Both the position numbers and the translations under genes were made by a program. The notes beneath the pieces are model-generated. The model ran no database searches. It saw only the letters and a program-made list of their open reading frames with translations, and was not told where the DNA came from. DNA of 28,933 bases from UBA2160 sp964588665 (GTDB taxonomy: Bacteria; Chloroflexota; Dehalococcoidia; Lucifugimonadales; UBA1123): NCBI GenBank assembly GCA_964588665.1, contig CAZPQQ010000040.1:1-28933 (forward strand). The letters run 5' to 3'. Positions 1 to 8,275 of this stretch are shown one piece after another (position 1 is the stretch's first letter; the number at the start of each line of letters is the position of its first letter).

Positions 1-43
1 ACTGAGAACAATCTGAGGATGGACGCCTCTTACACCACTTGAC

Positions 44-59
44 GGGACGTGACCGTCCC
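44..59. other. Small inverted repeat upstream of the substrate-binding protein gene
   Basis: GGGACG (44-49) and CGTCCC (54-59) form a perfect 6-bp stem with a TGAC loop. It could be the terminator of a gene left of the window or an operator for the gene at 140. No clear T-run follows, so a terminator is not well supported. Confidence 0.3.
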
Positions 60-139
60 ACTTTCGCTGACGGTCTACATGTCATAAGTTTGCCCTCGAT
101 TCCTGGATCGTCCCGAGGGTTCAATTCGAGGAGGCGCCG

Positions 140-2012
140 GTGAAACTTTCCGTATTCGGGCGCCCGGGCGACGCGAGCCTGATCGGGCTCCTGGCCATGA
201 TTGCCACGTTGAGTGCGTGCGGATTCGTTTTGGGTGACGCCGCGCCCGACGCGGAGCCAACCAGGGTTCCAACACCCCCGTCCGAGGTCGGTTCGACGCC
301 CGTGCCGACGCCTTCACCGACATCAACGCCCGCGCCGACTCGGATCGCGGTCCCGTTCCCAGCGCTGCCTGCGCCCACTGTTCCCGCCCCTGCCGTCAAC
401 GTGTTCGGCGTACCCACAGGAGACGATGCGGCGCCTGCAAGCGAGCAATATCTGACGCTCAACTACAACAGTGAAGGTTCGGCGATGGATTTCGCCGTCT
501 CCGCGCTCGACAGAGCTGGGGGGGTTCGAGAGCAGCATGAGCCTGGTCATGCTAGGCAGGGACATGGAGGCAGTCCCCGGCGCGGCGCTCGGCTGGGAGT
601 CGTCGGCGGACATGAAGACATGGACGTTTGACATCGACTCTAGCCTGCACTGGAGCGACGAGACTCCGGTGTCGGCTGGCGACTTCGTCTTCACGTGGCA
701 GTACTACGCCGACCCCGACCACGCGTACGACTACGCTGCCTACTTCGCCCGACTGGGTGTCACGAATTGGGAACGGGTCAACTTGGGGGTGCTGCCGTTG
801 TCAGATCTCGGGGTCGAGGCGACCGACGACCAAACCCTGGTGTTCCATCTGGACCGTCCAACGCCGCACGTGCCGAGATTCCTCGTATACGGCGCGCCGC
901 TGGCCAGGCATCAGGCGTTGCTGCACGGGACGCTTTACGGCAACGACCCGGAGACTGCCGTCAGTTTCACGCCCTGGATACTGACCGATTGGAAGCCGAA
1001 CCAGCACTCTATGTTCGAACCAAATCTCGAGTACACGGGACGCCTCCAACCCAAGATCGAGAAGGTCAAATTCGTATTCAGCGAAAACGGGTTCGATCAG
1101 TACCGGGCGGGAGCAATCGACTCGATATCCGGACCTTTCGGATCGGCGGAGCAGGCTCAGATATTGAACGACCCGGACCTGGTCGATGAGCGAGGTGCAT
1201 CACCTGGCGATTTTCGAACGCACTACCTGACCTTCAACTTCCGCGACGAGCTGTTTGCCGACTCACGCGTCCGGCGATCGATTGCCCACGCCGTAGACCG
1301 CCGCCTCCTGATCGACAGCGTCGTCGGTCAAGGCTCGGGCGTGCCTTCGTATGGAATCCTCATGGCAGGCTTCCCCGACGCCGTCACGGAGGAACTGCGT
1401 ACGTTCCAGAGGCTCAATCTCGCTCGTGCACGCGCCTTGTTGACCGGCGCCGGATATCCGAACGGCGAAGGCTTCCCGCGGATCGAGTTGGCGCCACGCA
1501 GCCAGTCCGTCTTCGGTCAGACAGTCGCGTCAGTAATAACCGAGCAACTTGCTCAGAATCTTGGCATCGAGATCGACGTTGTCGATCGCGACGAGCTCGG
1601 AGCACCTGATACGCAAGCTCCCCGGATCACGCTTGACGCTATCGGAGCGGACTACCTCGACGCCTCGAGTTTCTTGCGCGTGTTCAAGACCAACGGGCGA
1701 CACAACTGGAACGACGACGAATTCGAAGCGCTTCGACTCGCCGCGATCGAAAACCCGGACCCCGAAGAGCGCCAGGCACAGACAATGGAGCTTCAAACGA
1801 TGCTGTCGGAGCAGGCTGCCGACGTCTTCCTGTGGTCGGAGGTCCGAGCTCAACTCCACAAACCGTACCTGAAAGGTCCGTGGCGCGACGAGAACGCAGC
1901 GGGTTGGTCCGGCCTGCAGCCGCCTGGCTGGAGCCCTGGATTCGGCGCACACAACATCTACACCGTCTACGTAGGGGACGATGTCTCAGGATACGACCGC
2001 TCGCCGTTCTAG
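140..2012 (+). pseudogene. ABC transporter substrate-binding lipoprotein (family 5, peptide/dipeptide type), frameshifted
   Basis: Family 5 solute-binding proteins capture oligopeptides or similar ligands outside the membrane for an ABC importer. The GTG start at 140 follows GAGGAGG (128-134). The N-terminus is a lipoprotein signal with lipobox LSAC, then a Thr/Pro-rich linker to about residue 90. The binding domain then begins in this frame (LTLNYNSEG) but continues in another frame from about 520 to the TAG at 2010-2012, with typical features such as the HWSDETPVSAGDFVFTW and RRSIAHAVDRRLLIDSV segments. The break falls in a run of seven G at 518-524; six G would restore a single frame of about 620 residues. 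This may be a sequencing or assembly error or a real mutation. No permease or ATPase genes follow, so partner and ligand are unknown. The family call is firm; whether the gene is active is not. Confidence 0.85.
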
Positions 2013-2094
2013 GCGGGGCCGCGGACCCGACTCCAATACCGATTCCGTCCGGGACACAAAGGACGGTAGGGACCAATGCACTGGGTCGACGCCG

Positions 2095-2688
2095 TCACGC
2101 CAGGCAGAGTATTCTCGCCGCTTTGATCACGCGCGTGAGGATCGGCATGAGCAGGTTGCGCCCCTTGAGGACCACGTACGTTACGACGAGGCCAATGGCG
2201 GCCGCCGCGACGACGTCCGATGGATAGTGGACCCCGGCATACACTCGGGTAGACGCGTAGACGCTCGCGACGCCGATTAGCACGGCGCCAAGTCTGCGGT
2301 GCACCGCCCAGACGGTGAATGCGATTCCGAACATCGCGGCCACGGCGTTGGACGGGAACGATGAGTCGGTGGGACGGTAGAAGAGCAGTATCGCGTCCAA
2401 CGTCTCGAACGGCCTGGGACGAAAATACAAGCCGTTGATTATCATCACCACGAGGCTGGACACCGCCATCGACGTCAGGGCCGCGAACACCCCTATCTGA
2501 TGCCGCTGTCGGACCTCTCTGGCAGGCTCGATGAACCACAGACCGATGAGCGTCAGCGCCATGGAGATCGGGACGAGGTAGTCGCTGACCACCCACGATG
2601 CCACCCGATCAAGGTGCGGCGCCGAGCCCACGAATCCGTTCAGCCAAAGAAATAGCTTTTCATCTGCGTACGCCAATTCCGCCACCAA
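2095..2688 (-). CDS. PAP2-family membrane phosphatase
   Basis: This is an integral membrane lipid phosphatase of the PAP2 superfamily, 197 residues, possibly acting on undecaprenyl diphosphate like BcrC or on phosphatidic acid. The three motifs are visible in order: YFRPRP (motif 1), SSFPSNA (motif 2, with N in place of the usual G/D-H pair) and STRVYAGVHYPSD (motif 3, R...H...D). About five hydrophobic segments surround them. The N-terminal DEKLFLWLNG resembles that of BcrC-type proteins, so the start must lie near 2688. It is TTG, with GGAG nine bases before it, and overlaps the previous gene by 49 bp; GTG at 2685 is an alternative. It is the last gene of the minus-strand block. The changed motif 2 leaves the exact substrate and activity uncertain. 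Confidence 0.8.
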   Translation of the reverse strand: MVAELAYADEKLFLWLNGFVGSAPHLDRVASWVVSDYLVPISMALTLIGLWFIEPAREVRQRHQIGVFAALTSMAVSSLVVMIINGLYFRPRPFETLDAILLFYRPTDSSFPSNAVAAMFGIAFTVWAVHRRLGAVLIGVASVYASTRVYAGVHYPSDVVAAAAIGLVVTYVVLKGRNLLMPILTRVIKAARILCLA

Positions 2689-3080
2689 TACGATAGGCTC
2701 CGAGCGAGTGCGACGAGGTAGTTGGTGTCTCTGACGGCGTCAAGCCCCGCGCCCGGAGGAGCGTCAGGGCCCTTCATTTTGAAGTTGACGGCCGATGCAA
2801 AGACGAACGTCACGATCACCGCGGTGAACGCGCCGTAGAAGAAGAACAGCGCCTGGCCATTGGCGTCCATGCCGCCTTCATAGTCGTTCACATTGCGCGG
2901 GCCGGTGCTGAAGAACAAGACGAAGGCGAACACCACAAGGGCGGCGCCCAACGTCCTCGCCACGACGGGTGATTTGAAGAACAGCAGGCCGTGAATCTTG
3001 CCTATGGAAGCTGCGATCTGGAGAACGCCCACGGTGGCGATGAGAACGCAGATGTAGTAATCCGTCGCGAATGTGAACAT
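2640..3080 (-). CDS. Small multi-pass membrane protein of unknown function
   Basis: A 146-residue protein from ATG at 3080; I do not recognise the family. It has three hydrophobic stretches (about residues 6-28, 38-58 and 76-95), a soluble loop between the second and third (GPRNVNDYEGG), and a basic, aromatic C-terminus rich in Trp, Arg and Tyr. An in-frame GTG at 3134 would add 18 residues and overlap ilvE by 28 bp; I prefer 3080, which leaves 26 bp after the ilvE stop. No strong ribosome binding site precedes either start. Its end overlaps the PAP2 start by 49 bp, suggesting coupled translation. Its place between ilvE and the phosphatase gives no clear functional hint. Confidence 0.6.
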   Translation of the reverse strand: MFTFATDYYICVLIATVGVLQIAASIGKIHGLLFFKSPVVARTLGAALVVFAFVLFFSTGPRNVNDYEGGMDANGQALFFFYGAFTAVIVTFVFASAVNFKMKGPDAPPGAGLDAVRDTNYLVALARSLSYWWRNWRTQMKSYFFG

Positions 3081-3106
3081 GTTGCGATTGAGGCCGGCGG
3101 CTATAT

Positions 3107-4036
3107 TCAGCCCTCTAATGGCACTTCGGTGCACCAGTGGAGGTACTTTGGATTGTTCCCTGAAATCAGGTCGACGTAGGTGTCGCGGATCTGAGCAGTG
3201 ATCGGGCCAACGCCTCCATCGCCGATGGGTCGCCTGTCCAGGGAACCCACGGGTGTGATGTGCGCCGCCGTGCCTGTGAGGAACACCTCGTCCGCCAGGT
3301 AGAGTTCGCTGCGACGTATTCTGCGCTCGACGACCTCGATGCCGAGCTCCTCGCGGGCCAACGTGATCGCAGAGTCGCGAGTGATGCCGACGAGGTTGTT
3401 GTCAGCCACGGGAGGCGTGAATATCTCGCCGTTGAAGACCATGAACAAGTTCTCGCCCGAGCCTTCCGAGACATCGCCGTCCGGCGTCAGCATGATCGCC
3501 TCGTCGAAACCGGCCAGCGTGGCTTCGGTCTTGGCCAGGATGCTGTTGACGTAGTGACCTGAGATCTTCACGCGGGGCGGTATGACCGTGTCGTCGATGC
3601 GCCTCCAGGAGGAGGTGGTGCAGTCGATGGCGCCTTCAGCGTCTATGTAGGCGCCGAAAGGCACCGCGATCAGCGTGAAGTCGCTCGACAGATCCTGGAG
3701 CCTGAGGTTCGCGACCAACTCCTGGCTCTTGTAGGCTAGGGGCCGGATGTACAGGTCCTGCCGGTAGCCGCAGCTCTGCAGCAACTCGATCGTGATGGCG
3801 CACAGTTGCTCGGTGGTGTACGGGATGTCCATCATCAGCATGCGGCATCCCTGCAGCAGCCGGTCGTAGTGTTCGGCTATGCGGAAAACGAAGAGCTTGC
3901 CCTGTTCTTCGTTCCAGTTTCCGCGGATGCCCTCGAATACGGCGGTGCCGTAGTGAAGGGCGTGCGTCATGACGCTTACCTTTGCCTCGGCAATGGGAAC
4001 TATGGCGCCGTGGAAAAAGGCTAGTTCACGAGGCAT
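3107..4036 (-). CDS. ilvE: Branched-chain amino acid aminotransferase (PLP fold type IV)
   Basis: IlvE interconverts leucine, isoleucine and valine with their 2-keto acids using 2-oxoglutarate/glutamate; it is cytoplasmic and PLP-dependent. The 309-residue protein matches the usual length. It shows the N-terminal HALHYGTAVFEGIR block, catalytic Lys157 in RVKISGHY, and the class IV signature from about residue 180 (EAIMLT, then EGSGENLF), followed by GITRDS, LYLADEVFLTGTAA and ITPV. The start is the ATG at 4036, preceded by AAGGAG; the frame is open further upstream to 4171 but without support. It lies 55 bp after the alpha/beta hydrolase and probably shares its transcript. A D-amino acid transaminase or aminodeoxychorismate lyase is possible for this fold, but the EGIRGNW and GTAA segments favour IlvE. 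Confidence 0.93.
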   Translation of the reverse strand: MPRELAFFHGAIVPIAEAKVSVMTHALHYGTAVFEGIRGNWNEEQGKLFVFRIAEHYDRLLQGCRMLMMDIPYTTEQLCAITIELLQSCGYRQDLYIRPLAYKSQELVANLRLQDLSSDFTLIAVPFGAYIDAEGAIDCTTSSWRRIDDTVIPPRVKISGHYVNSILAKTEATLAGFDEAIMLTPDGDVSEGSGENLFMVFNGEIFTPPVADNNLVGITRDSAITLAREELGIEVVERRIRRSELYLADEVFLTGTAAHITPVGSLDRRPIGDGGVGPITAQIRDTYVDLISGNNPKYLHWCTEVPLEG

Positions 4037-4091
4037 GGCGTCGGACTCCTTGGGTGAAAATCTGACGACCATTATAGCTGTTGGCCGTCGC

Positions 4092-4907
4092 CTAAGACAA
4101 TCTTCCGAAGAACGAGTCGATCTCGGCCACGAACCGCTCCGGCTGTTCGATGTGTATGAGGTGGCCGACATCAGGCCACTCGACGATCATGGCGCGCCGC
4201 ATGAGACGCTGCAACCGAGGGCGGTTCGCCCAGTCCACGACACCGCCCCTGGACGGGTTGCCAAGCACGGCAAGCGCCGGACACGACACGTTCGGCAAAA
4301 GTACCTCGGCACGATAGGCCGTCTCGCGTTCCACCAACTCGACCAACACCTGCTCGCTCATCGCCTCGAGGCTCTCCGCGCGGATCGTGGCCGCTTCCTT
4401 GTCGATGCGCATGCTCCTCATGAGTGCGTCGACGCGTTGGTCGAACGGCATTCGTTTGGCCTCCAACGTCGGTTTGAACCGAGATACCGTTCCGTCACGG
4501 TTCTCATGCGTGAACGACGGCGGGTCTTCCATCACGATGGCGCGAACATTGTCGCCCGCCTGGACGGCCACGGCGGCGGCGACAACCGCGCCCAGCGAAT
4601 GTCCGACCACGATGGCCGGCTCGTCCAGCTGAGTCGCGATGAAATCGACGATGTCCGGCGCGTAATGAGGTTCCCACTCGTAGCCGCTTTCGGGCTTGTC
4701 GGACAACCCGTGGCCCCGAAAGTCGACGGCCATCACGCGGTAACGGTCGACGAAATTGGGCGCGACGAAGTCCCAGGAGCCGCAGTCGCTCGTGACTCCG
4801 TGCAAAAAGATCAAGGGAGAGCCTTCAGTGGACCACTCTTTGTAGTGCAACCGAATGCCGTTGGCTTCCACGTACTTGCTCTCCGGTGTGGCGTTGGACG
4901 AGGTCAT
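4092..4907 (-). CDS. Alpha/beta hydrolase
   Basis: A 271-residue cytoplasmic alpha/beta hydrolase-fold enzyme; substrate unknown (an ester, lactone or C-C bond hydrolase are all possible). It has the oxyanion-hole HGVTSD, the DFRGHGLSD strand-turn, the nucleophile elbow GHSLG (Ser104) and the C-terminal catalytic His249 in DVGHLIHIEQP. The usual acidic residue after the sixth strand is not in its normal place: the segment reads LGNPSRGGVVDW, so the Asp of VVDW may serve or the triad may be altered. The start is ATG 4907, with GGAGA eight bases upstream; the open frame to 5024 runs through the promoter and is not coding. It is the first gene of the block that continues with ilvE. Confidence 0.85.
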   Translation of the reverse strand: MTSSNATPESKYVEANGIRLHYKEWSTEGSPLIFLHGVTSDCGSWDFVAPNFVDRYRVMAVDFRGHGLSDKPESGYEWEPHYAPDIVDFIATQLDEPAIVVGHSLGAVVAAAVAVQAGDNVRAIVMEDPPSFTHENRDGTVSRFKPTLEAKRMPFDQRVDALMRSMRIDKEAATIRAESLEAMSEQVLVELVERETAYRAEVLLPNVSCPALAVLGNPSRGGVVDWANRPRLQRLMRRAMIVEWPDVGHLIHIEQPERFVAEIDSFFGRLS

Positions 4908-4995
4908 CGGGTGTTCTCCGTTCGGGATTGGCGCTGTGCGCTTCCGAGTTGTGCGTTCGGACCACCTTGGTAGGCTGCCGGCCGCTGTCGGAGCG

Positions 4996-5024
4996 AGTAT
5001 ATGGTTCGAGCGTACAGGCGTCAA
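4996..5024 (-). promoter_or_regulatory. Sigma70-type promoter for the hydrolase-ilvE block
   Basis: On the minus strand, TTGACG (5019-5024) and TATACT (4996-5001) are separated by exactly 17 bp. Transcription would start near 4989, giving a leader of about 80 nt before ATG 4907. It is back to back with the rpsU promoter. Confidence 0.65.
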
Positions 5025-5066
5025 TCGTGAATCCCGAGCAGGCGCCGCCAGCCGGCGCGCGTCAAG

Positions 5067-5095
5067 TTGTTGGGGCGACCGCGGTATGCTATACT
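5067..5095 (+). promoter_or_regulatory. Sigma70-type promoter for rpsU
   Basis: TTGTTG (5067-5072), a 17-bp spacer and TATACT (5090-5095). Predicted start near 5102, giving a leader of about 120 nt before rpsU. The -10 is near consensus; the -35 is weaker. Confidence 0.6.
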
Positions 5096-5220
5096 CGGCG
5101 TTGAGCTTTTGACCTAGGTTTGTGCCTGGGTTCTTCGGCTTCGGTAGATACGGAAAGTCGGTGGCGTGCGTCCAGGCGTCGGTTCGATTTTCTCGGCAGT
5201 CCCAGAGGTAGGAGAATCAT

Positions 5221-5409
5221 TTGTCGTTCGTAACCCTTCGAGATGGTGAAGACCCGGAGAGCCTGCTTAAGAGGTTCCAGACCTCGATGCAACGCTCAGG
5301 GATTCTTCGCGAGTTGAGAAACCGTCGCTTCTTCCGCACGAAGGGCGAACAGAGCCGACTGGACAAGCAGCGCAGCCTGCGCCGGATGCGCCGTAGGCGT
5401 CGCCGCTAG
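5221..5409 (+). CDS. rpsU: 30S ribosomal protein bS21
   Basis: bS21 is a small, very basic protein of the 30S platform near the anti-Shine-Dalgarno end of 16S rRNA, involved in translation initiation. The 62-residue product has the family pattern: an N-terminal beta-strand FVTLRDGEDPESLLKRF, the conserved helix with SGILRELRNRRFF, and an Arg-rich tail. The start is TTG at 5221, set by GGAG at 5211-5214; no ATG is available in frame nearby. It stands alone with its own promoter and a strong terminator, so it is a single-gene transcript. Length and charge fit bS21 well. Confidence 0.93.
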   Translation: MSFVTLRDGEDPESLLKRFQTSMQRSGILRELRNRRFFRTKGEQSRLDKQRSLRRMRRRRRR

Positions 5410-5490
5410 CAACGCCCGGCTGAACCCAGGCGATTCCCCGCCACTGTGCAGGGCAGCCCGCCTGTAGAACACACGAAATCATCGATGATA

Positions 5491-5523
5491 CCCCTTCCTG
5501 GTTACAGGAAGGGGTTTATTTTT
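5491..5523 (+). terminator. Rho-independent terminator of rpsU
   Basis: CCCCTTCCTG (5491-5500), loop GTTA, CAGGAAGGGG (5505-5514), then TTTATTTTT. A perfect 10-bp stem with a four-base loop and a U-rich tail; the best terminator in the window. Confidence 0.95.
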
Positions 5524-5624
5524 GCACCTGCGCCGGCGATATCTGTCACCGGCGTTCCCGTCGCCCCTTGCTCGATAATCGCAGAAGAGTTTCGTCGCTT
5601 GCCGCCCGTAGACGCCCGCGGGAC

Positions 5625-5655
5625 CCAGATGCTTCGCTTCGCTCAGCATGGCGAG
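5625..5655 (-). repeat. Solo copy of the dispersed hairpin repeat
   Basis: Read on the minus strand this is CATGCTGAGCGAAGCGAAGC followed by ATCTGG. It shares the CAT..TGAG....CGAAG..CTGG pattern with the two copies that flank the GIY-YIG cassette (26900-26929 and 27244-27275). Its outer stem is ATGCT/AGCAT, whereas copy 3 carries ATTCT at the left-arm position, so both arms here carry matching bases. It lies in a 377-bp intergenic stretch (5410-5786) that otherwise holds only the rpsU terminator and a possible promoter. Confidence 0.7.
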
Positions 5656-5733
5656 GTCTCGTGAGCGCGATGTATTGACTTGGTGACCGCCACCAGATCA
5701 TTTGCATCCGCAGTGTTCTCCGCCAGCCGTTCC

Positions 5734-5742
5734 TGATACGAT
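5734..5742 (+). promoter_or_regulatory. Possible extended -10 promoter for the second hydrolase
   Basis: TGATACGAT is an extended -10 (TGn plus TACGAT), similar in form to the elements before dnaA and obgE. No convincing -35 is present. It would give a leader of about 38 nt before ATG 5787. Confidence 0.35.
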
Positions 5743-5786
5743 GGACCCCCGCGGCCACAGCGGATTCCAAACCCGAGGTGTCTTTC

Positions 5787-6626
5787 ATGCCAAACGACGC
5801 GCCACCCGCCGACCATAACGTCGAAGTCAACGGCCTCAATATCCACTACCTCGATTGGGGCGGATCGTCCAACCGAAACCTGCTCCTGGCTCACGGCCAG
5901 GGCGGCAACGCCCACAACTGGGACCACGTCGCGCGCGAGCTCCGCGACGAGTTTCGGGTCATCGCCTTGGACCAGCGCGGGCATGGAGACTCCGATCACA
6001 CCAACGATGGATACGCCGTGACGGCGTTTGCAGCCGACCTGGCGGAGTTTGCCGATAAGATCGGCATTACGCCGTACGACTTCGTCGGAGCATCTTTGGG
6101 CGCCCGCAACGGAATCTCGTACGCGGGTTCTCACTCCGACCATCTTAAGCACTTCATCTGCCTGGACTACGGCCCCGAGATGAGCGTGGTCTCAGCCAAG
6201 AACCAGATCGTCGGCATTGGCGGCCGGCGAATGGGCTGGAACAGCATCGACGAATATGTGGACCAACAGCGTCTGTCCAATCCGAGGCCGTCCGAAGAAA
6301 TCGTTCGAAATTCCGCGACACACGGTCTCAGGCTCAACTACGCCGGGAAATATGTGCTGAAGCAAGATCCTGAGATATTCTGGATCAACGGCGGCTTCGG
6401 AGTGCGGGAGGTGGACCACCTCTGGGAGCAGTGGGGCAAGATCCGCTGCCCGATCCTGGAGCTGAAGGGCTCGGAGAGCGATTTCCTTTCGGCGGAGATC
6501 CAGGCGCGCATGAGAGAGGTGCAGCCCAGTCTCACGCTTATCGAAGTGCCCGAATCGGGCCACCCGATCTCCTCCGAAAACCCGGACTTTCTCATAAACG
6601 AATTGCGCCAGTTCTGCGTATCCTGA
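5787..6626 (+). CDS. Alpha/beta hydrolase
   Basis: A 279-residue alpha/beta hydrolase-fold enzyme, likely cytoplasmic, substrate unknown. Visible features: oxyanion-hole HGQGGNAHNW, LDQRGHGDSD, nucleophile elbow GASLG (Ser103), an acidic segment KGSESDFL that probably provides the catalytic Asp, and His259 in ESGHPISSENP. A cap region rich in aromatic residues lies between the elbow and the acid. The ATG at 5787 has GAGGTG at 5775-5780 as ribosome binding site; an in-frame GTG at 5778 falls inside that site and is unlikely. It differs clearly from the hydrolase at 4092-4907 and is not a recent duplicate. It appears to be monocistronic, with 206 bp to the next gene. Confidence 0.87.
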   Translation: MPNDAPPADHNVEVNGLNIHYLDWGGSSNRNLLLAHGQGGNAHNWDHVARELRDEFRVIALDQRGHGDSDHTNDGYAVTAFAADLAEFADKIGITPYDFVGASLGARNGISYAGSHSDHLKHFICLDYGPEMSVVSAKNQIVGIGGRRMGWNSIDEYVDQQRLSNPRPSEEIVRNSATHGLRLNYAGKYVLKQDPEIFWINGGFGVREVDHLWEQWGKIRCPILELKGSESDFLSAEIQARMREVQPSLTLIEVPESGHPISSENPDFLINELRQFCVS

Positions 6627-6832
6627 CCCTCCTCCGCTAACGCCCCTCGGCCTCCGACGTTATCTATCTTGAAACGTTCGGAGGCCAACGGCCATCTCAT
6701 TAGCATGGGGACTCTCACTATATGTGTCTCAGTCGCCAGCAAATGCCGGACACCACAGTCAGAGATGGCCAACTCGACGCGGAGTCGAATGACCTCCCTC
6801 TGGCGTGGTTCAAATGACGGAGGTCCATTCTC

Positions 6833-8275
6833 GTGATAAAGCGCATTCGCGTTGCAGCAATCTTCTCTCTCCTTTTAATAGCCGTGGTCGTCCTGAGCGC
6901 GTGCGGCCTTGGCTCGGACGCCGACGGCCCGGCTCCGATTCCGGTCGCCGTTAGTTCATCGCCCGCTCCGACTGCCGCTACGATTCCGGCGGTCCAATCG
7001 CCACCATCGGTGACCCGGCCTATCGCTCCGGCGGCATCGCCGGCACTCGCGCCCAGCACACCGGCAGCTCCGGTCGCGCCAGTCGCGCCAAGTCCAGCGG
7101 CCGCGCCTACAGCAGCGCCAGCCCCCGTTGCGGCGCCCGCTCCAACCGCAGCGCCGGTCCCCGTCGCGGCGCCCGCGCCCGCAGTCGCCCCAACAGCGGA
7201 GCCGGCGCCAATCGCCGTGGCCGCCCCTGAGCCGACCACCGAACCGGCGCCCAGCGAAACTGCTGACGCCCCGGCGGTGGTCGAAGGCACTGGGGGCTCC
7301 AACCAAGCTGGCGCTGCCATGGTCTCGCTAACGTCCGCCGGTCAAGCGCTGCCGACGGTCGAAGTCGTCAAGCTGCTCACGCCTTCGACTGTCCAGATAG
7401 TCACCGAGGTGGCCGGCATGGCGTTCTCGAACTCGCCCCTCCCGCCAACCGGCGTCGGCACCGGGGTGATCCTGGACCTCGAAGGCCACATCCTCACGAA
7501 CAATCATGTCGTCGACAGCGCGCAGAAGATAACGGTCACTCTCAGCAACGGCGAGAGCTTCCCTGCCGCGGTGGTCGGGAGAGATCCAGCAACGGACTTG
7601 GCCATCATCCGCATCGAGGCAGAGGGACTGACGCCGGCGAGGCTGGGCGTTTCGGCCAACCTTGAGGTGGGCGAGGACACCATCGCAATCGGCCATGCCC
7701 TGGGCCTCCTCGGCGGGCCGACGGTGAGCAAGGGTGTGGTTAGCGCTCTGGGCCGAACCATCAGCACCGACGTGAATACCACGATGGTCGACCTGATCCA
7801 GACCGACGCCTCAATCAATCCGGGAAACAGCGGAGGCCCGCTGGCAAACGACCGAGCCGAGGTCATCGGCATCAACACCGCGATAATCCAGGAGGGGCGC
7901 GGCATCGGGTTCGCCATCAACATCGACGACGCCAAAGAGGTCGCCACCCAATTGATAGAGCGGGGTTACGTGAGCCGGGGCTTCCTCGGAATCAGGCCGG
8001 TCAACCTCTCGCCCTCCATAGCCAACCAGCTTGGCCTGGACGTGAAGACCGAGGGCGTCGTCATCGCCTTCGTGATCGAGGGCACGGCAGCAGACGTGGC
8101 AGGACTTTTGAGCGAAGACGTCATTCTGGAGTTGGGCGAAGAAGCCATCCGGAATACGGGCGAGCTGTCGAAGTTCCTGATCGCCCATCCGCCCGGCGAG
8201 ACAGTCGACATCCTCATAATCCGCCAGGGCCAAGAGATTTCAGGCCAGATTATACTGGGCACGCGTCCGGAATAG
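6833..8275 (+). CDS. HtrA/DegP-type serine protease, lipoprotein with Ala/Pro-rich stalk and PDZ domain
   Basis: HtrA proteases degrade or refold damaged proteins outside the cytoplasm. This 480-residue protein starts at GTG 6833 after GGAGGT (6819-6824). Residues 1-24 are a lipoprotein signal ending in LSAC (Cys24 would be lipidated). Residues about 30-155 are an Ala/Pro-rich linker of low complexity, probably a stalk. The trypsin-like domain (about 165-370) carries the full triad: His225 in LTNNHVVD, Asp255 in DPATDLAIIRI, Ser333 in NPGNSGGPL. One PDZ domain follows (about 380-480: FLGIRPV, EGTAADVAGLLSEDVIL). One PDZ domain matches DegS or HtrA-like forms rather than DegP with two. The signal peptide and stalk place it on the outer face of the membrane. 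Confidence 0.93.
   Translation: MIKRIRVAAIFSLLLIAVVVLSACGLGSDADGPAPIPVAVSSSPAPTAATIPAVQSPPSVTRPIAPAASPALAPSTPAAPVAPVAPSPAAAPTAAPAPVAAPAPTAAPVPVAAPAPAVAPTAEPAPIAVAAPEPTTEPAPSETADAPAVVEGTGGSNQAGAAMVSLTSAGQALPTVEVVKLLTPSTVQIVTEVAGMAFSNSPLPPTGVGTGVILDLEGHILTNNHVVDSAQKITVTLSNGESFPAAVVGRDPATDLAIIRIEAEGLTPARLGVSANLEVGEDTIAIGHALGLLGGPTVSKGVVSALGRTISTDVNTTMVDLIQTDASINPGNSGGPLANDRAEVIGINTAIIQEGRGIGFAINIDDAKEVATQLIERGYVSRGFLGIRPVNLSPSIANQLGLDVKTEGVVIAFVIEGTAADVAGLLSEDVILELGEEAIRNTGELSKFLIAHPPGETVDILIIRQGQEISGQIILGTRPE

Noticed and set aside
471..2012. Separate gene beginning at 471
   Set aside because: It is the continuation of the gene at 140 after the frameshift; the first 17 residues of this frame are not like the family.
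5120..5150. Possible further copy of the CGAAG hairpin repeat in the rpsU leader
   Set aside because: Only CTTCGGCTTCGG is similar; the CAT..TGAG arm is missing.
6669..6724. Promoter for the HtrA gene (TTGAAA with TATATG)
   Set aside because: The two hexamers are 44 bp apart; no -10 lies at 16-19 bp from TTGAAA.
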